The notes beneath the pieces were generated by a model, which saw only the letters and a list, made by a program, of their open reading frames with translations, had not been told where the DNA came from and searched no databases. Below, piece after piece: positions 17,696-27,456 of a stretch of 48,411 nt of DNA. Made by a program: the position numbers and the translations under genes. The stretch comes from Dyadobacter luteus (GTDB lineage Bacteria > Bacteroidota > Bacteroidia > Cytophagales > Spirosomataceae), in assembly GCF_003383615.1 (NCBI RefSeq), contig NZ_QNUL01000038.1:1-48411 (forward strand), in the 5' to 3' direction. Positions within the stretch are counted from its first letter, which is position 1. Every line of letters starts with the position of its first letter.

Positions 17696-18237
17696 GACAC
17701 CTGTTTTTCATATTGCTCTTTTCAGAATGCTTCATGGCGATGGGGCAGAAAACGGCTAGTGTCGCTGTAAATCTCACTTTGCCTGCTGTTGCACTGATTG
17801 ATATTGTCCCCAGCGCCAGCTCGACAGTCGCCCTGAAAATGACCGCTCCTACTGAGGCAGGCCAGCCAATTGGCGTGGGCACAGCCAATTCTGCCAACTG
17901 GCTAATCATGACCTCGGCAGTCACTGCTGCCGGATCCAGAAATGTATCAGGCAGTGTTGTAGGCACAATGCCGCCCGGTATAAGGCTCAGACTCGATGTT
18001 TCTCCATACACAGGCACTGGCTTAGGATTTTCGCCCAGTATGGGCTATGTGACCACCAATATTTATATGACTAACACCGCTACCAAATTCATTGATAATA
18101 TCAAAGGATCTTTTACAGGGACCGGCACTGGCAGCAACGGTTTTAGATTAAGATATTCGATAGAGATCTCCGACTATGCAGCTATACGCAGCGGCACAAC
18201 AAGTCTAACAGTACGTTATACAATGGCAGACAACTGA
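17692..18237 (+). CDS. Secreted pilin-like subunit 2 (DUF4402-like)
   Basis: 181 residues with a signal peptide (MRHLFFILLFSECFMAMGQ) and a mature start KTASVAVNLTLPAVALIDI. It is homologous to the first gene of the operon over its whole length: shared EAGxxI, NSxxWL, PGIRLRLDV, RLRYSIE, RSGTTSLTVRYTMADN. The start overlaps the usher stop by 4 bp and its own stop overlaps the next start by 1 bp, so translation is coupled. A second subunit after the usher is typical of fibre operons, where it is often a minor or adaptor pilin. No Cys is present in the mature part. Confidence 0.65.
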   Translation: MRHLFFILLFSECFMAMGQKTASVAVNLTLPAVALIDIVPSASSTVALKMTAPTEAGQPIGVGTANSANWLIMTSAVTAAGSRNVSGSVVGTMPPGIRLRLDVSPYTGTGLGFSPSMGYVTTNIYMTNTATKFIDNIKGSFTGTGTGSNGFRLRYSIEISDYAAIRSGTTSLTVRYTMADN

Positions 18238-18716
18238 TGAAAAAACTGATGATGCTTCTTATTGGATTGCTTTTTTGTTATGCAGGATCTGCGCAGACAC
18301 TGACAATTAACACGCCGGGCGCGAATTGGACGCTACTCGCTCCTTCAACGCTCCTGACAGCTGCTGGTACTAACTACACACATGTGGAAACCACAGCACT
18401 TAACCATACGCTTATGAAGGTGAACGCTACTTTGGTGTGGTCTGTCAGCGTGCAGCAGAGTAGCACTTCGAATTGGGACACGGGGTTGAAACTGTTTATA
18501 AGAAGAAGCGGGGACGGCACAGGCGGTGCTCTTCTGACGGGTAATACCAATTACATCCAGCTTACAAGCACCGCCCAGCCCTTGGTTGGAGGACTTCTTG
18601 GACTGGGTTTCAGCAGAGACGATATCCCCATACAGTATAAGATTGAAGGAATTTCTGTGCTACTGCCCGTTAAAACCTATTCGACTACGATCCTGTTTAC
18701 CGTTTCCGGATTGTAA
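18237..18716 (+). CDS. Tip- or adaptor-like secreted subunit of fibre operon
   Basis: 159 residues. A signal peptide (MKKLMMLLIGLLFCYAGSAQ) precedes TLTINTPGANWTLL and a beta-rich domain that ends VLLPVKTYSTTILFTVSGL. A final Y-S-T-T-x-x-F-T-V-S strand after a proline is the usual ending of spore-coat-U/alternate chaperone-usher subunits. It begins in the TGATG overlap with the previous gene and is the last gene of the operon. It differs most from the other two subunits, which fits a tip adhesin or terminator role; that role is inferred. Confidence 0.6.
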   Translation: MKKLMMLLIGLLFCYAGSAQTLTINTPGANWTLLAPSTLLTAAGTNYTHVETTALNHTLMKVNATLVWSVSVQQSSTSNWDTGLKLFIRRSGDGTGGALLTGNTNYIQLTSTAQPLVGGLLGLGFSRDDIPIQYKIEGISVLLPVKTYSTTILFTVSGL

Positions 18717-19134
18717 TTATACGCAACCAAATTGTGCTATAAGGCGTATCATTAACGGAATATTACAGAAGTTTACAGATAGTCTGTATGAATCGTGATA
18801 GCTAAATTAGAGAAGATACATTCGCTTTTAATGCTCCGATAAAGATTATTCTGAAACTACAACAGCTCTCTGTAATCGTAGTTACCAACCAAGTCCGTCA
18901 GTAGTAAAATCTTCATCTACGAAATAGTAACGATGGAAGAGCCAATATATAAGATAATCCAATAAAATCTTTCTTATGGTTGCCGTAGTTTAACTGCCCA
19001 TCATGCCATAGCAGCCTTATCGCTCCGTTATTTCGCATGTCGAAGTATTAATTTAATCGTTGTCATTGAATAATTCGACCAAACAAATCTTTGTAGTTGC
19101 TCAGGTATTAGCTGCACATTACTCCCCAAAGTAA
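18717..19134. other. Intergenic region between fibre operon and IS630 copy
   Basis: 418 bp without a supported gene. I found no clear terminator after the operon, no conserved frame and no strong repeat. Confidence 0.5.
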
Positions 19135-20300
19135 TACTAAATTGGAATTAAAAAGTCGTTTTGTACTTAAAATATGCTGACATTATAAAGGAGTCTGAAT
19201 CTGATTTACTCCAATTAGAAAAGCGAGAGAAGAATGCTATGCGACGTGATCGCATTCGATTTATAAGAATGCTAAAAATAGGTCAGTTTCGTACTCAGTA
19301 AGCTGCAGGTGCAGCAATCATTTTAGGTGAGCGGCAATCGCAGCGCTTATGGAGCAGCTATATAAAAGAAGGAATAACAGGTTTGGTATCAACCTATTCT
19401 GAGCGCTGGTGGGGTAAATTGAGTAGCGTTCAAATAAGCCAGCTACGTGCGTATCTGCTATCGGATCAGGCACCGACTCTCGCTGATATCCAGGCTTATT
19501 TAGCTGGGAGTCTAGGAGTAAACTACACTATTGGCGGAGTGAGTGATTTGTGTAAAAGACTAAAAATCAAGCTAAAAACAGGTAGACCTGTTAACGTTCG
19601 CCAGAAACCAGGAAGCGTTGAGGAATTCAAAAAAAATTTGTAATCTACGGTCAGATTTTCCAGATAGTGCAATATTTTTTCACGACGAGCTCAGGGCGGG
19701 TACGCGCACAGAATTAAGCAGAAAATGGGCTCCCACAGGACATCGGCCAATAGCACCGGTAAAAATAGGTTATGAAAATACATATTTGTATCTAACAATC
19801 TGTCCGTTCAATGGTAAAGGTTTTGCTACATTTTTACCCAAACTTGACAGTGCATCTTTCGGATGGTTTATACAAAAAGTAGAAGATACTATAGCGCAAA
19901 AATCACTTTTTATCGCTGACGGAGCAAAGGCACATAAGGAAGAACTTTTTAATGAAAATAAATTAGTTTTCAAAAAGTTACCACCGGCATGTCCCGAACT
20001 AAATCCAATTGAGCGATTCTTCAAGGAAGTCCGTAAACATCTAAAAAATAGAGTATTCGAAAGCCTGAAAATAGCACAGACCAAGATTGAAGAGATCGTC
20101 GAAAAGATTTCTGAGTCAGCATATTTGGAATCATACCTTAGGAGTTTTAAATATTTCAACCGTCAGAAGCTTTCAAATAGAACTTCCGAAATGCGCCCTC
20201 CCCATACTTACCTTACTGACGTTATTTAACTCAGCAGCGTATAAAAGATTAAAGCCAACGACAGTAACCTATTCCATATATTTTTGGAAAATAACGGGTT
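19135..20300 (+). mobile_element. IS630-type element, copy 1 (right end uncertain)
   Basis: The left border is placed by comparison with the second copy at the window end: both share ATACTAA, then AAAAAGTCGT and the coding start AAATATGCTGACATTAT. Both follow a TA, the usual IS630 target. The right end is not clear; homology to a third remnant (25278-25345) covers the transposase C-terminus only. The end coordinate is approximate. Confidence 0.6.
19167..20229 (+). pseudogene. IS630-family transposase, three inactivating changes
   Basis: The start codon is lost (TTA at 19167 where the second copy has ATG). A TAA at 19299-19301 interrupts the N-terminal helix-turn-helix part (FRTQ-stop-AAGAAI). 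A shift of +1 in a run of eight A at about 19629-19636 separates VEEFKKN from the catalytic half. That half keeps the DDE triad: FFHDELRAG (Asp), LFIADGAKAHK (Asp), PELNPIERFF (Glu). The A-run shift could be slippage that a live element exploits. The lost start and nonsense codon are not rescuable, so the copy is dead. Confidence 0.85.
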
Positions 20301-20429
20301 AGTCCTAAGTATATCACCGAAACCCAATGAAAGGATAATTCTACCGAAACCTAGATTTATTGCTATAGAAATGATATTAACCCTCCTTACATTTGTTGCG
20401 CATTTACTTTTACCCAACCACACACACTA

Positions 20430-20684
20430 ATGAAACTTTTATCCATTAAGGAGATATCCTTATTGCTAGGTCATGCCGTTATTTTACCTGGATCTTCTAT
20501 TGTCTGGGCCAAAATAAATATTGGCACCTCACGTACTATTATCAAAACACGCTCAAATACCTCCGCTGAGTCGACAGACTGTACAAAAAATATAATAAGG
20601 AAAAGCACTTGCTTGCGACACATTTATGATCCTAGCAAAACAATAATCCATGTGTTTCTTTTACCTCCCCTTTTATTGCTGTAA
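20430..20684 (+). pseudogene. Relic of the AQVKIGTNPT secreted family (paralogue P1)
   Basis: An 84-codon frame with a degraded signal peptide (MKLLSIKEISLLLGH) and then AKINIGTSRTIIKTRSNTSAE. This lines up with AQVKIGTNPTTIEAGSNLEVEA, the module of the nearby intact gene at 21185. After that point the similarity ends and the frame drifts. It is probably a 5' relic of one paralogue; chance similarity is less likely because signal peptide and module occur in the right order. Confidence 0.5.
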
Positions 20685-20983
20685 AAGGATACAGACATTA
20701 CAAGCAGAACCTGAGTGCTGGGATACTTGAACGCGAAGTCCTCAATTCAGGATTCAGGCGGTTTTTATCTGTAGAGCTTTATTCTGGATATTACCGCAGA
20801 TATGGATCGTCAGAGCTTACAAAAACACTGCTTTCAAAAAGAGCTTAACATTCGAGATAAAATACCAAATGCTACCTACCTTCTTAATTCAGCAGAGAAA
20901 TAGTCCAGAAAAAGCTACTCCTGTACCGTCACGAATTATGTTGACATTAGCAATTGCCATGTAAAAATAGGCTTTATGATAAA

Positions 20984-21026
20984 ATATCCGATATTAGAAA
21001 TATCGCCCCATTCTAATATCGGATAT
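20984..21026. repeat. 16-bp perfect inverted repeat upstream of P2
   Basis: ATATCCGATATTAGAA (20984-20999) pairs with TTCTAATATCGGATAT (21011-21026) across an 11-base loop. It lies 160 bp upstream of the 21185 gene. No T-tract follows. It may be a long regulatory stem or an IS-end relic. The remainder of 20685-21184 holds nothing else I can support. Confidence 0.6.
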
Positions 21027-21184
21027 CCCAAAGAAAATTTACTGAATCTGAAGGCTATTTCATGGCAAGAAATCACAGCTACCCAGACATGAAAATATTA
21101 GTAAATCATTATTAATAATCTTGACCTACTCAACACCATCTTAATGTAATTAATTAAAAATCACCATTTAACAAACAAATCACT

Positions 21185-21907
21185 ATGCAAATTACAAATT
21201 TATGTAAAATCACCCTTGTTGCATTTTTATTTTGTGTTACTACTCCCCTGCTCGCTCAGGTGAAAATCGGAACCAATCCTACCACAATCGAAGCAGGTAG
21301 CAACCTAGAGGTTGAAGCTGCCTTAGAAGGCCGGAAATTTAAAGTAAACAAAAACAGCGGCAGAGTAACCATAGTTGACGGTACCCAAGGTGTCAACAAA
21401 GTTTTAACTTCCAATGCAACCGGAGATGCAAATTGGCAACTCGTTGATGCGAATATCATAGCCACCCTTCCGAAGGGAAAAATGGGCGGGGCCTCCACGA
21501 GTAATCTTGCCCATGGAACTCCTGTAAGTGTGGCATTTTCTGATGTCAATTTTGAGCAAGGAGGTGTTATCAAAGCCGGCAATAATTTGAGGCTTCCCAT
21601 CAATGGTACATATCAGTTGTCCGTAAAGCTAGACCTTGAAAATAGTTCCGCGTGTAATGGTTCCACGCAAATAAGTACAATCGTGTGGCTTCAAAGAAAT
21701 GCGGTAAACATGGCGCTATTTGACGATAGGATAAGTACAAGGTCAAACGATCGATTTTCTATACAATTGACCGGGTACTATAACTTAGCAGCAGGAGACT
21801 ACATGGCTGCTGACGTCAGTATTGTTTTAGTAGGTTTGCAAACTACCCCTGCTGGATGCACCACTAGAGTGGTTAATGGTGAGATGACAGCAGTCTATGT
21901 ACCGTAA
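21185..21907 (+). CDS. Secreted AQVKIGTNPT-family protein with C1q-like domain (P2)
   Basis: 240 residues. A signal peptide to about residue 24 (CVTTPLLAQ) is followed by the constant module VKIGTNPTTIEAGSNLEVEA, then FKVNKNSGRVTIVDGTQG and the hinge KVLTSNATGDANW (to about residue 84). The C-terminal about 135 residues resemble a C1q/TNF jelly roll: FEQGGVIKAGNNLRLPINGTY, QLSVKLDLENSS, LTGYYNLAAGDYMAADV, ending TAVYVP. Such domains usually trimerise and bind ligands at the surface. Its N-terminal module is most like that of P3 (30133). It stands alone behind a 16-bp stem. Confidence 0.75.
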   Translation: MQITNLCKITLVAFLFCVTTPLLAQVKIGTNPTTIEAGSNLEVEAALEGRKFKVNKNSGRVTIVDGTQGVNKVLTSNATGDANWQLVDANIIATLPKGKMGGASTSNLAHGTPVSVAFSDVNFEQGGVIKAGNNLRLPINGTYQLSVKLDLENSSACNGSTQISTIVWLQRNAVNMALFDDRISTRSNDRFSIQLTGYYNLAAGDYMAADVSIVLVGLQTTPAGCTTRVVNGEMTAVYVP

Positions 21908-22385
21908 ATGTCAACTAAATTAGAGAATATAAAACTTGCGTTAGTCCTTAACCAGCTTCCAGCTCAGGTCTTATCTGAGTTGGAATTTCTCTATATTAGA
22001 TTCTAGGAGTCTGTTGGACTTGGATACTTACCTACGGTTTATTAACTTAGGGTTGGAATTGCAACCTTTTGTTGGAAGAATTTGCCAGGCAATATCTTTT
22101 TCCATCGTCCCGGGGAATCTTCCATTCCCCAGACCCCTAGGACCCTATATTTACTTCCTCGATTTAGTCCATTAGGCAGCTTTTTTCTTGTTTAATATCG
22201 TTTCTTCAAAGGCCGGAGGGCTCAAATATCCTAGTGAAGAGTGCCTTCTTTTTCTATTATACCGCAGCGGCGGCCGCCAGACCTCAATAAATTCAAAAAT
22301 TGCCAGTTTCGCCTCTTGTTTACTTTTAAATTATTGATGATAAACCATTTCTGCTTTCAGCGTTTTAAAAAAGCTTTCAGCAGGT

Positions 22386-22804
22386 GGTAGAGTAGATAAC
22401 CATATCCAGAACCCAGTTATCCCGCCAGCATCGCTGTCTTGCTGTTGAAACAGCATCCAGTCCAGACTTTCAGGACGATAGCCGTACGAGTCATGATGGA
22501 AACTTGGATCTATGATAGGCTCCAAAATATCCTTCACAACCATTTGGGCTATCCTATCAGAAATAGTCGGTATACCAAGTGGTCAGGTTTTACCATTTCC
22601 TTTCGGTAGATCAACTCTGCCGACAGCTGGGGTAAAGTAACTTCCTGATGTTAACCGATTCCAGATTTTGTATAAATTCTCGCGCAGATCTTTTTCAAAA
22701 TCATCCATTGTTTGCCTATCACTACCGGCTGAACTTTTGTTAGCCTTAATCCAAAGATAGGAATCCCAAACCATTTGCCTACTGATATTAAATGACCTTG
22801 CCAT
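22386..22804 (-). pseudogene. Group II intron reverse transcriptase/maturase, N-terminal fragment
   Basis: Starts MARSFNISRQMVWDSYLWIK at 22804 with a good ribosome site. It follows the LtrA pattern: KANKSSAGSDRQTMDDFEKD, LYKIWNRLTSGSYFTPAV, LPKGNGKT, an in-frame TGA at about 22586, then PLGIPTISDRIAQMVV and DSYGYRPESL. A frameshift leads to DAVSTARQRCWRDNWVLD. The sequence ends before the YxDD catalytic motif. It is a non-functional relic. Confidence 0.8.
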
Positions 22805-23330
22805 TATTCTTAGTTCCTCCCTTTATTGGTTGACTAATAGTTTTGACCGAATAACGTAACCCCTTCACTCCATCTGCTTTCACAGATATCCTCACTACTA
22901 CGGGTTACTCCGTCCCTCTGGTTCACATTGGTACTTGCAGTTCCATAAAATTCGGAACCTCTTCCCTTTACTTTAAACCAGCAGGTTCCCACGTTCCAAC
23001 ATAAAAGCCTGAATTAAGATCATGCAGCCTCTACACCGAACGCCACCCAGCCCATAAACAGGCATTGTCTGGATTTGTCCCGGAATAACAACTCCTCCCG
23101 GTTTTGACGTTAGTTGAATTCCTTTTCGATATGTCATCGACTGTTCACTTTCGTTCATCTTCTTAATTCTTACCTGACATTTTTTTTATGCCTTTTCCAA
23201 CGACGCTCACTCCCAAGACTTTTGATCTTAGCAGCTCGTGGTGGTTTGAAGCCGGGGCCTTCCCTCGTCATTTATGCAGCATGACTTTCTAGTCGTCTTT
23301 TGAACATCCTAAAAAGCCTTCGTGGCACAC
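22386..23330 (-). mobile_element. Group II intron remnant inserted in the IS3 gene
   Basis: On the minus strand the insert begins GTGTGCCACG, matching the group II 5' consensus GUGYG. It carries about 525 nt of ribozyme-like sequence (GAAGGC, CGACTAGAAAGTC and other typical domain I elements), then GGGAGGAAC before the ATG (22804) of a reverse transcriptase. The reverse transcriptase breaks off, and only about 15 nt remain before the IS3 sequence resumes. Most of the protein and domains V and VI are therefore missing, and the intron cannot splice. Exact borders are approximate. Confidence 0.75.
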
Positions 23331-23668
23331 AATTGTCCCAACAGCTCCCTTTTCTGCTCATACTCTGAATGATAGGTGAGCCTGCTAACTGTTTACGAAA
23401 TTCACTGCACGCCTATTGAACGCCTCTGTCCGACCGGGTCGGTGCGATGAAATAACAAAGGTTTTTTTAATCGGATAGCACTCTAAAGCCATTTTGAAAG
23501 CCGCTACGCTGGCATCTTCGGCTTTCATTGTCTCACTCAGCGCCCCAACCAACCACCTTACGATTTGCGAGTTCAAGTATTGCTGTAAGATAAATCCAGC
23601 CCTCTTCCGTCTTTATATACGTCAGATCAGATACCCATTTTTCGCTAAGACCATTTGCTCTAAAATCT

Positions 23669-24029
23669 CTATTTAATACCAGAATGTTGAATACTTAACT
23701 GATTCTTGCTCGCAGAATACACGAACACCTTTACCGCTACTTTTCCATCGGAGATAGAGCTGGCAATATCGTTGATGGGATTTGTGCTGTTCTTTTTCAT
23801 ATCCCAAAGCTCATTATTACTGATCAGCCTTAAAAGATGGATACAGGCGATTGCATACATTTCCAGCATCTTCTGGTAAGCTGCTGGAAATCCACCGATT
23901 TATATGAAACACTCAAATGGTGTTTTTCCGCAAGTGCTCAGCATCCTGGAAATTTCAGCAAACATAACGGTACAATCTCTTTTTGTGATGGATCGTCAGT
24001 ATGAGTTTTGCCCCGGGCGCATTTCAGAT
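23669..24029 (-). other. Unassigned minus-strand coding remnant
   Basis: Between the ISKra4 relic and the IS3 relic there is a protein-like frame on the same strand: MFAEISRMLSTCGKTPFECF from about 23960, interrupted by a TAA. It resumes MLEMYAIACIHLLRLISNNE (23869) and runs DIASSISDGKVAVKVFVYSA to 23669. I do not recognise it. It may be part of another transposase or a passenger gene. Confidence 0.35.
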
Positions 24030-25236
24030 TTACGCAGCGTGGCTTAATGCTTGTGTAACACAACTCCATCGATTACTTTCTCTGAGAACCCTCAGATTTA
24101 GCATAGACTGAGCTCCTTTGGGGGTCCACCGCTGTCCACTACGCTTCATTCTAGTTTGTATGACAGTCTTATGCGCGGCTTCCATCGGGCCATTTCCTAT
24201 CATAAGTCCTTGACTACGAAATGACTTTTAATCCATTCTATCAACGTTATTTTTATAGTATTCCAGAAGCTTTGTTCGTTGTGTCCTCACGTTTTTTGAC
24301 AGCTTTCTAAGCTTCACTATATTGTCCAGAACATTCTGAGCAGAACCTTCCAGCAACTCGCCTTTTTGAGCTTTAACCCATTTTTCGCGTCTGGCTATGT
24401 CCGTAAAATGTGAGTTTGCAAAATCTGTTAAGTGTTCCACCGCATGATAGTAATCCAGGATGTGGGTTGCATTGGGAAATCTATTAGTCAGATAGTTATG
24501 TATCCATTGTGCTCCATCTGTAATAAATACCAATCGGTCTTCACAATCTTTATAAGTCCCTAAGCTGGCTTCGAACTTGGGAATAAAATGGTTATAGGAA
24601 CCTAAATGGCCGCTGTAAAAAGACTCGTCAAGTTTATAACGTATATTACCTTGCTCTTTTGTACCATTTTCTAATTTACAATCCTCTCTGAAAATACGGC
24701 CGAGCTTGACTTCCTGCCACCCTTGATCCATTTGAATCATGCTCCCATCCATTGAAGCATATACCCTTTCAGTGCTGTTCAACTTCTGATGTTTGATCTC
24801 AGCCATTACATCTTCAGCAACTGCATTACCCAAGTAATCAGTTACTCTATATACCTGACTTTCAGATATATTAATACCCAAGAAAGCATTTAATAATTCA
24901 TTTGATTTTGAGTACACATCGCTGACCCCGGCGAGTGCCATCAAATTTTGAAGATAGGGACTTATGAAAAAGCCGTTCGTTTTGGCCTTGTAGCGATGTG
25001 TTTTGGACAGCTCTAATCTACCGAATCGGGTTTGACAGAAGTTTTTTTTCGCTTATCCGTTGATGTGCCCTTTTTTAAGCTTGCCTGCATTACCTGTCCA
25101 CCCAACTCAGTCCATACTTTTACGGGGACGCCTAGTCGAAACCCTCCTCATAGGCGTAAAAGGTCTTTTCTGATTGTAAACCAGTTAGTTTATCATATCG
25201 AGCATCTACCAATGCATGTAATTCTTCGCGGGTCAT
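24030..25236 (-). pseudogene. ISKra4-family transposase, decayed
   Basis: Starts MTREELHALVDARYDKLTG at 25236, then shifts frame at least twice (KVWTELGGQVMQASLKKG; FCQTRFGRLELSKTHRYKAK). The longest intact piece (24944-24231) contains YASMDGSMIQMDQGWQEVKL, ITDGAQWIHNYL and ILDYYHAVEHL, all typical of ISKra4 transposases. A TAA at 24228 replaces a Tyr codon. The frame then continues SFRSQGLMIGNGPMEAAHKT and ends at TAA 24030. The start region matches a second remnant at 47493-47670, which defines the left end of this element family. Confidence 0.85.
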
Positions 25237-25277
25237 ATCTGTAAAATTACTCGTTTTATTGAAAAGACCGCCTACTT

Positions 25278-25378
25278 GAGATCATACTTTAGGAGTTTCA
25301 AATATTTCAGCGTTAAGAAACTTTCGAAGCGAACTTTTGAAATGCGCCCTTTGCCCCAGGGCAAAATCGCCGAACGCA
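25278..25378 (+). mobile_element. 3' remnant of the IS630-type element (third copy)
   Basis: Plus-strand translation reads SYFRSFKYFSVKKLSKRTFE then MRP, aligning with the C-terminus of copy 1 (SYLRSFKYFNRQKLSNRTSE then MRP, about 20123-20200). Only this end survives, next to the ISKra4 left end. Confidence 0.7.
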
Positions 25379-25379
25379 T

Positions 25380-26457
25380 ACGATAAAATACAAAGACTGG
25401 TTTTCCTTAATTCATACTCATTGAGCATAATAGCATCTCCCACATGCATATTCCCCAAAAAATTAATTACGTATTCGGGAACACGCCGACATCTACAGAG
25501 GAGGTTGAGTAAAAAATACTATATCAATCAAATCTATAAGCCACTAAAATTGATATACGCCCCATGTCTTAATATGTATACCTGGTCATACACAAAATTA
25601 AAATGGTATATACATATCGCTAAAAATAAAAAAACAGGAATAAATATACAAAAATTAGCATAGAGTATATTTGATACAAATATGGCAATTATTAGATAGT
25701 TATTATTCGATATAGAAAAAAATATTATTATGAGTAAGTCATAAAAAAAATATAATCTAACAAATAATAGGTAAACAATTTTACAAATTAGATAACTCAT
25801 AGAAACATTACTACAACCTTATTACATAAACAATTTGTCGTTAATATCGATATATAATAAATAAATATATACTATTAAAAATGAAAAAATAAATTACTTA
25901 AACAACCTTATAACTATAAAAATATGCAATAATTTCAGAAGTGATAATCCCGAACATCGCCATCTAATATAATATCTAAATCATGAAATATAAATATTGT
26001 CGACTACATGAAATTTTAACTTGATTCATAAAATCAACTCAGAATCAACGTAGCAGGAACCGACGACAGGGAATTATATAAAACACCTTCCGCATATAAT
26101 CAAAAATAATATCCGTTTATCCGACAACTAATAGAATAAAGGCTCAAATCATACGATTTTATATCCTGGTAACACCTGAACACATCCATCTAATTAGATT
26201 CTACAACAAATCCCTCTCCTGTATATAATTAATGGGAATATTATTATGTATTATTTTATTGACTCGATGCAAAAAATCAAAATTTATCCATTTTTTTCAA
26301 TAAAAAATCACAAAAAGACGTATTAGGGATATCTTTAGTCTGTAAAAGACGTCGAAATAGTTGAACTTGCGCCTTATACAAGTAAGATATAAAATTACAA
26401 CAAGGTAGTAGTAGCTCGATTCTTTTCATTACAATAATTAGAATATATTAAGCTTAG
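25380..26457. other. Very AT-rich region without a supported gene
   Basis: About 1.08 kb of strongly AT-rich sequence, clearly lower in GC than the left half of the window. A frame of 88 codons on the minus strand (25800-25534) is a run of Ile, Phe, Leu and Tyr typical of AT-rich noise. No IS ends, tandem repeats or RNA genes are evident. It may be a regulatory or silenced region preceding the AraC gene. Confidence 0.5.
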
Positions 26458-27447
26458 ATGACGCAAAAATTCCAAGAGATCGTTCTAAAAAGATTAGAGC
26501 CGGCACAATACATCAAATACCTAAACTTAACAGGAAAGACTAATAAAATTAATCCAAATTACTCGTTTTCAGACAGCCAGTTCTTTCGCTCTGAAATATT
26601 TTATGAAAAAATAAACAACAACTTCTGGATCACTATCGAGGAGACTGAGGAACAATTCGATACATGTTATACTATTCCTGCACAAAAAACCAAAAGTGAA
26701 TATTTTTCAATTAACTACTATCAATCTCAAAATTACTTTGGCTATCAGTCAGATGACCAGGTTGTATATGTAAAAGACATAGTAATTTTTTCTGGCCCTA
26801 AATCAACTCACAAAATATATGTAAGCCAAAAATCTCCTCTAAGATGTTATCGACTGATCCTGTCAAAACCATATCTGCAAAGGTTCCTTAACCTGAATCT
26901 GTCCAACAGCCGACTTAACAAGGCGCATTTTCTGGTAGCAACCGGAGAAGGAGTAATGGTACGCCCAATACACGATATAGAGAAAATTGTCACAGACAGG
27001 CTATATGCTCTACTTAAGTATCGTGACTCTACGGCAAATCATGCACTCTCCCTCACCGCAAACGCCTTCAATATCACTGACCAGTTCTTCAGACTATCAA
27101 ACACTACAGCCCCCTCCATCAGACTGCCTGATGATGATGATGATCTTATCAATAGGATTGTCCATCACCTGGAAGAAAATATCAAAAACAAATTCCCTGG
27201 TATCGAAGCAATTGCGTCAGACTTCTATATCTCACCCACCAAACTAAAGAAAATTTTTCGTACATTCTTCAACACGACACCGCTGCTCTACTTCAGAAAG
27301 CTTCAAATTAATTATGCACAAAAAAAAATGGAGATAACAAAAGTCACCGTAAAGGAGCTCGCCTCTGAACTCGGATTTAAAAAGTCTAACACCTTCTCCA
27401 TTTGGTTCAAAAGATATGTTGGAAAAAACCCTAACGAACTACAATAA
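26458..27447 (+). CDS. AraC-family transcriptional regulator
   Basis: 329 residues. Residues 1 to about 225 form a poorly conserved sensing half; a DDDDD linker (about 223-227) precedes the DNA-binding part. The C-terminal AraC domain has two helix-turn-helix units: GIEAIASDFYISPTKLKKIF and VKELASELGFKKSNTFSIWF, then KRYVGKNPNEL. A single-domain response regulator starts 9 bp after its stop and is probably co-transcribed. Codon use is AT-rich like the upstream region, suggesting transfer together. Its targets may include the secreted family around it; this is inference. Confidence 0.85.
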   Translation: MTQKFQEIVLKRLEPAQYIKYLNLTGKTNKINPNYSFSDSQFFRSEIFYEKINNNFWITIEETEEQFDTCYTIPAQKTKSEYFSINYYQSQNYFGYQSDDQVVYVKDIVIFSGPKSTHKIYVSQKSPLRCYRLILSKPYLQRFLNLNLSNSRLNKAHFLVATGEGVMVRPIHDIEKIVTDRLYALLKYRDSTANHALSLTANAFNITDQFFRLSNTTAPSIRLPDDDDDLINRIVHHLEENIKNKFPGIEAIASDFYISPTKLKKIFRTFFNTTPLLYFRKLQINYAQKKMEITKVTVKELASELGFKKSNTFSIWFKRYVGKNPNELQ

Positions 27448-27456
27448 TAGACTCAT

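Larger units (their letters stand above)
22172..23700 (-). pseudogene. IS3-family orfB transposase split by a group II intron
   Basis: The 5' part (about 23700-23331) reads VLNRDFRANGLSEKWVSDLT, YIKTEEGWIYLTAILELAN, RKVVGWALSETMKAED (rve integrase core). After a frameshift it continues QSMSRKGSCWDN at 23331-23370. The 3' part (about 22385-22172) resumes in the same orientation with AESFFKTLKAEMVYHQ, then LAIFEFIEVW, RRHSSLGYLSPPAFEE and a TAA at 22172. In intact IS3 proteins WDNxVAESFF is continuous, so the 945 bp between are an insertion. Extra frameshifts and a TAA after MVYHQ show decay. No orfA is visible. Confidence 0.8.

Noticed and set aside
22386..22804. Reverse transcriptase near a family with variable C-termini: a diversity-generating retroelement or retron?
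   Set aside because: The fragment follows the LtrA group II pattern, sits behind ribozyme-like sequence inside an IS3 gene, ends before the YxDD motif, and no template/variable repeat pair with A-specific differences was seen.
25534..25800. 88-codon minus-strand hydrophobic frame
   Set aside because: Consists almost only of Ile, Phe, Leu, Tyr and Asn as expected from AT-rich DNA, with no distinct membrane topology.
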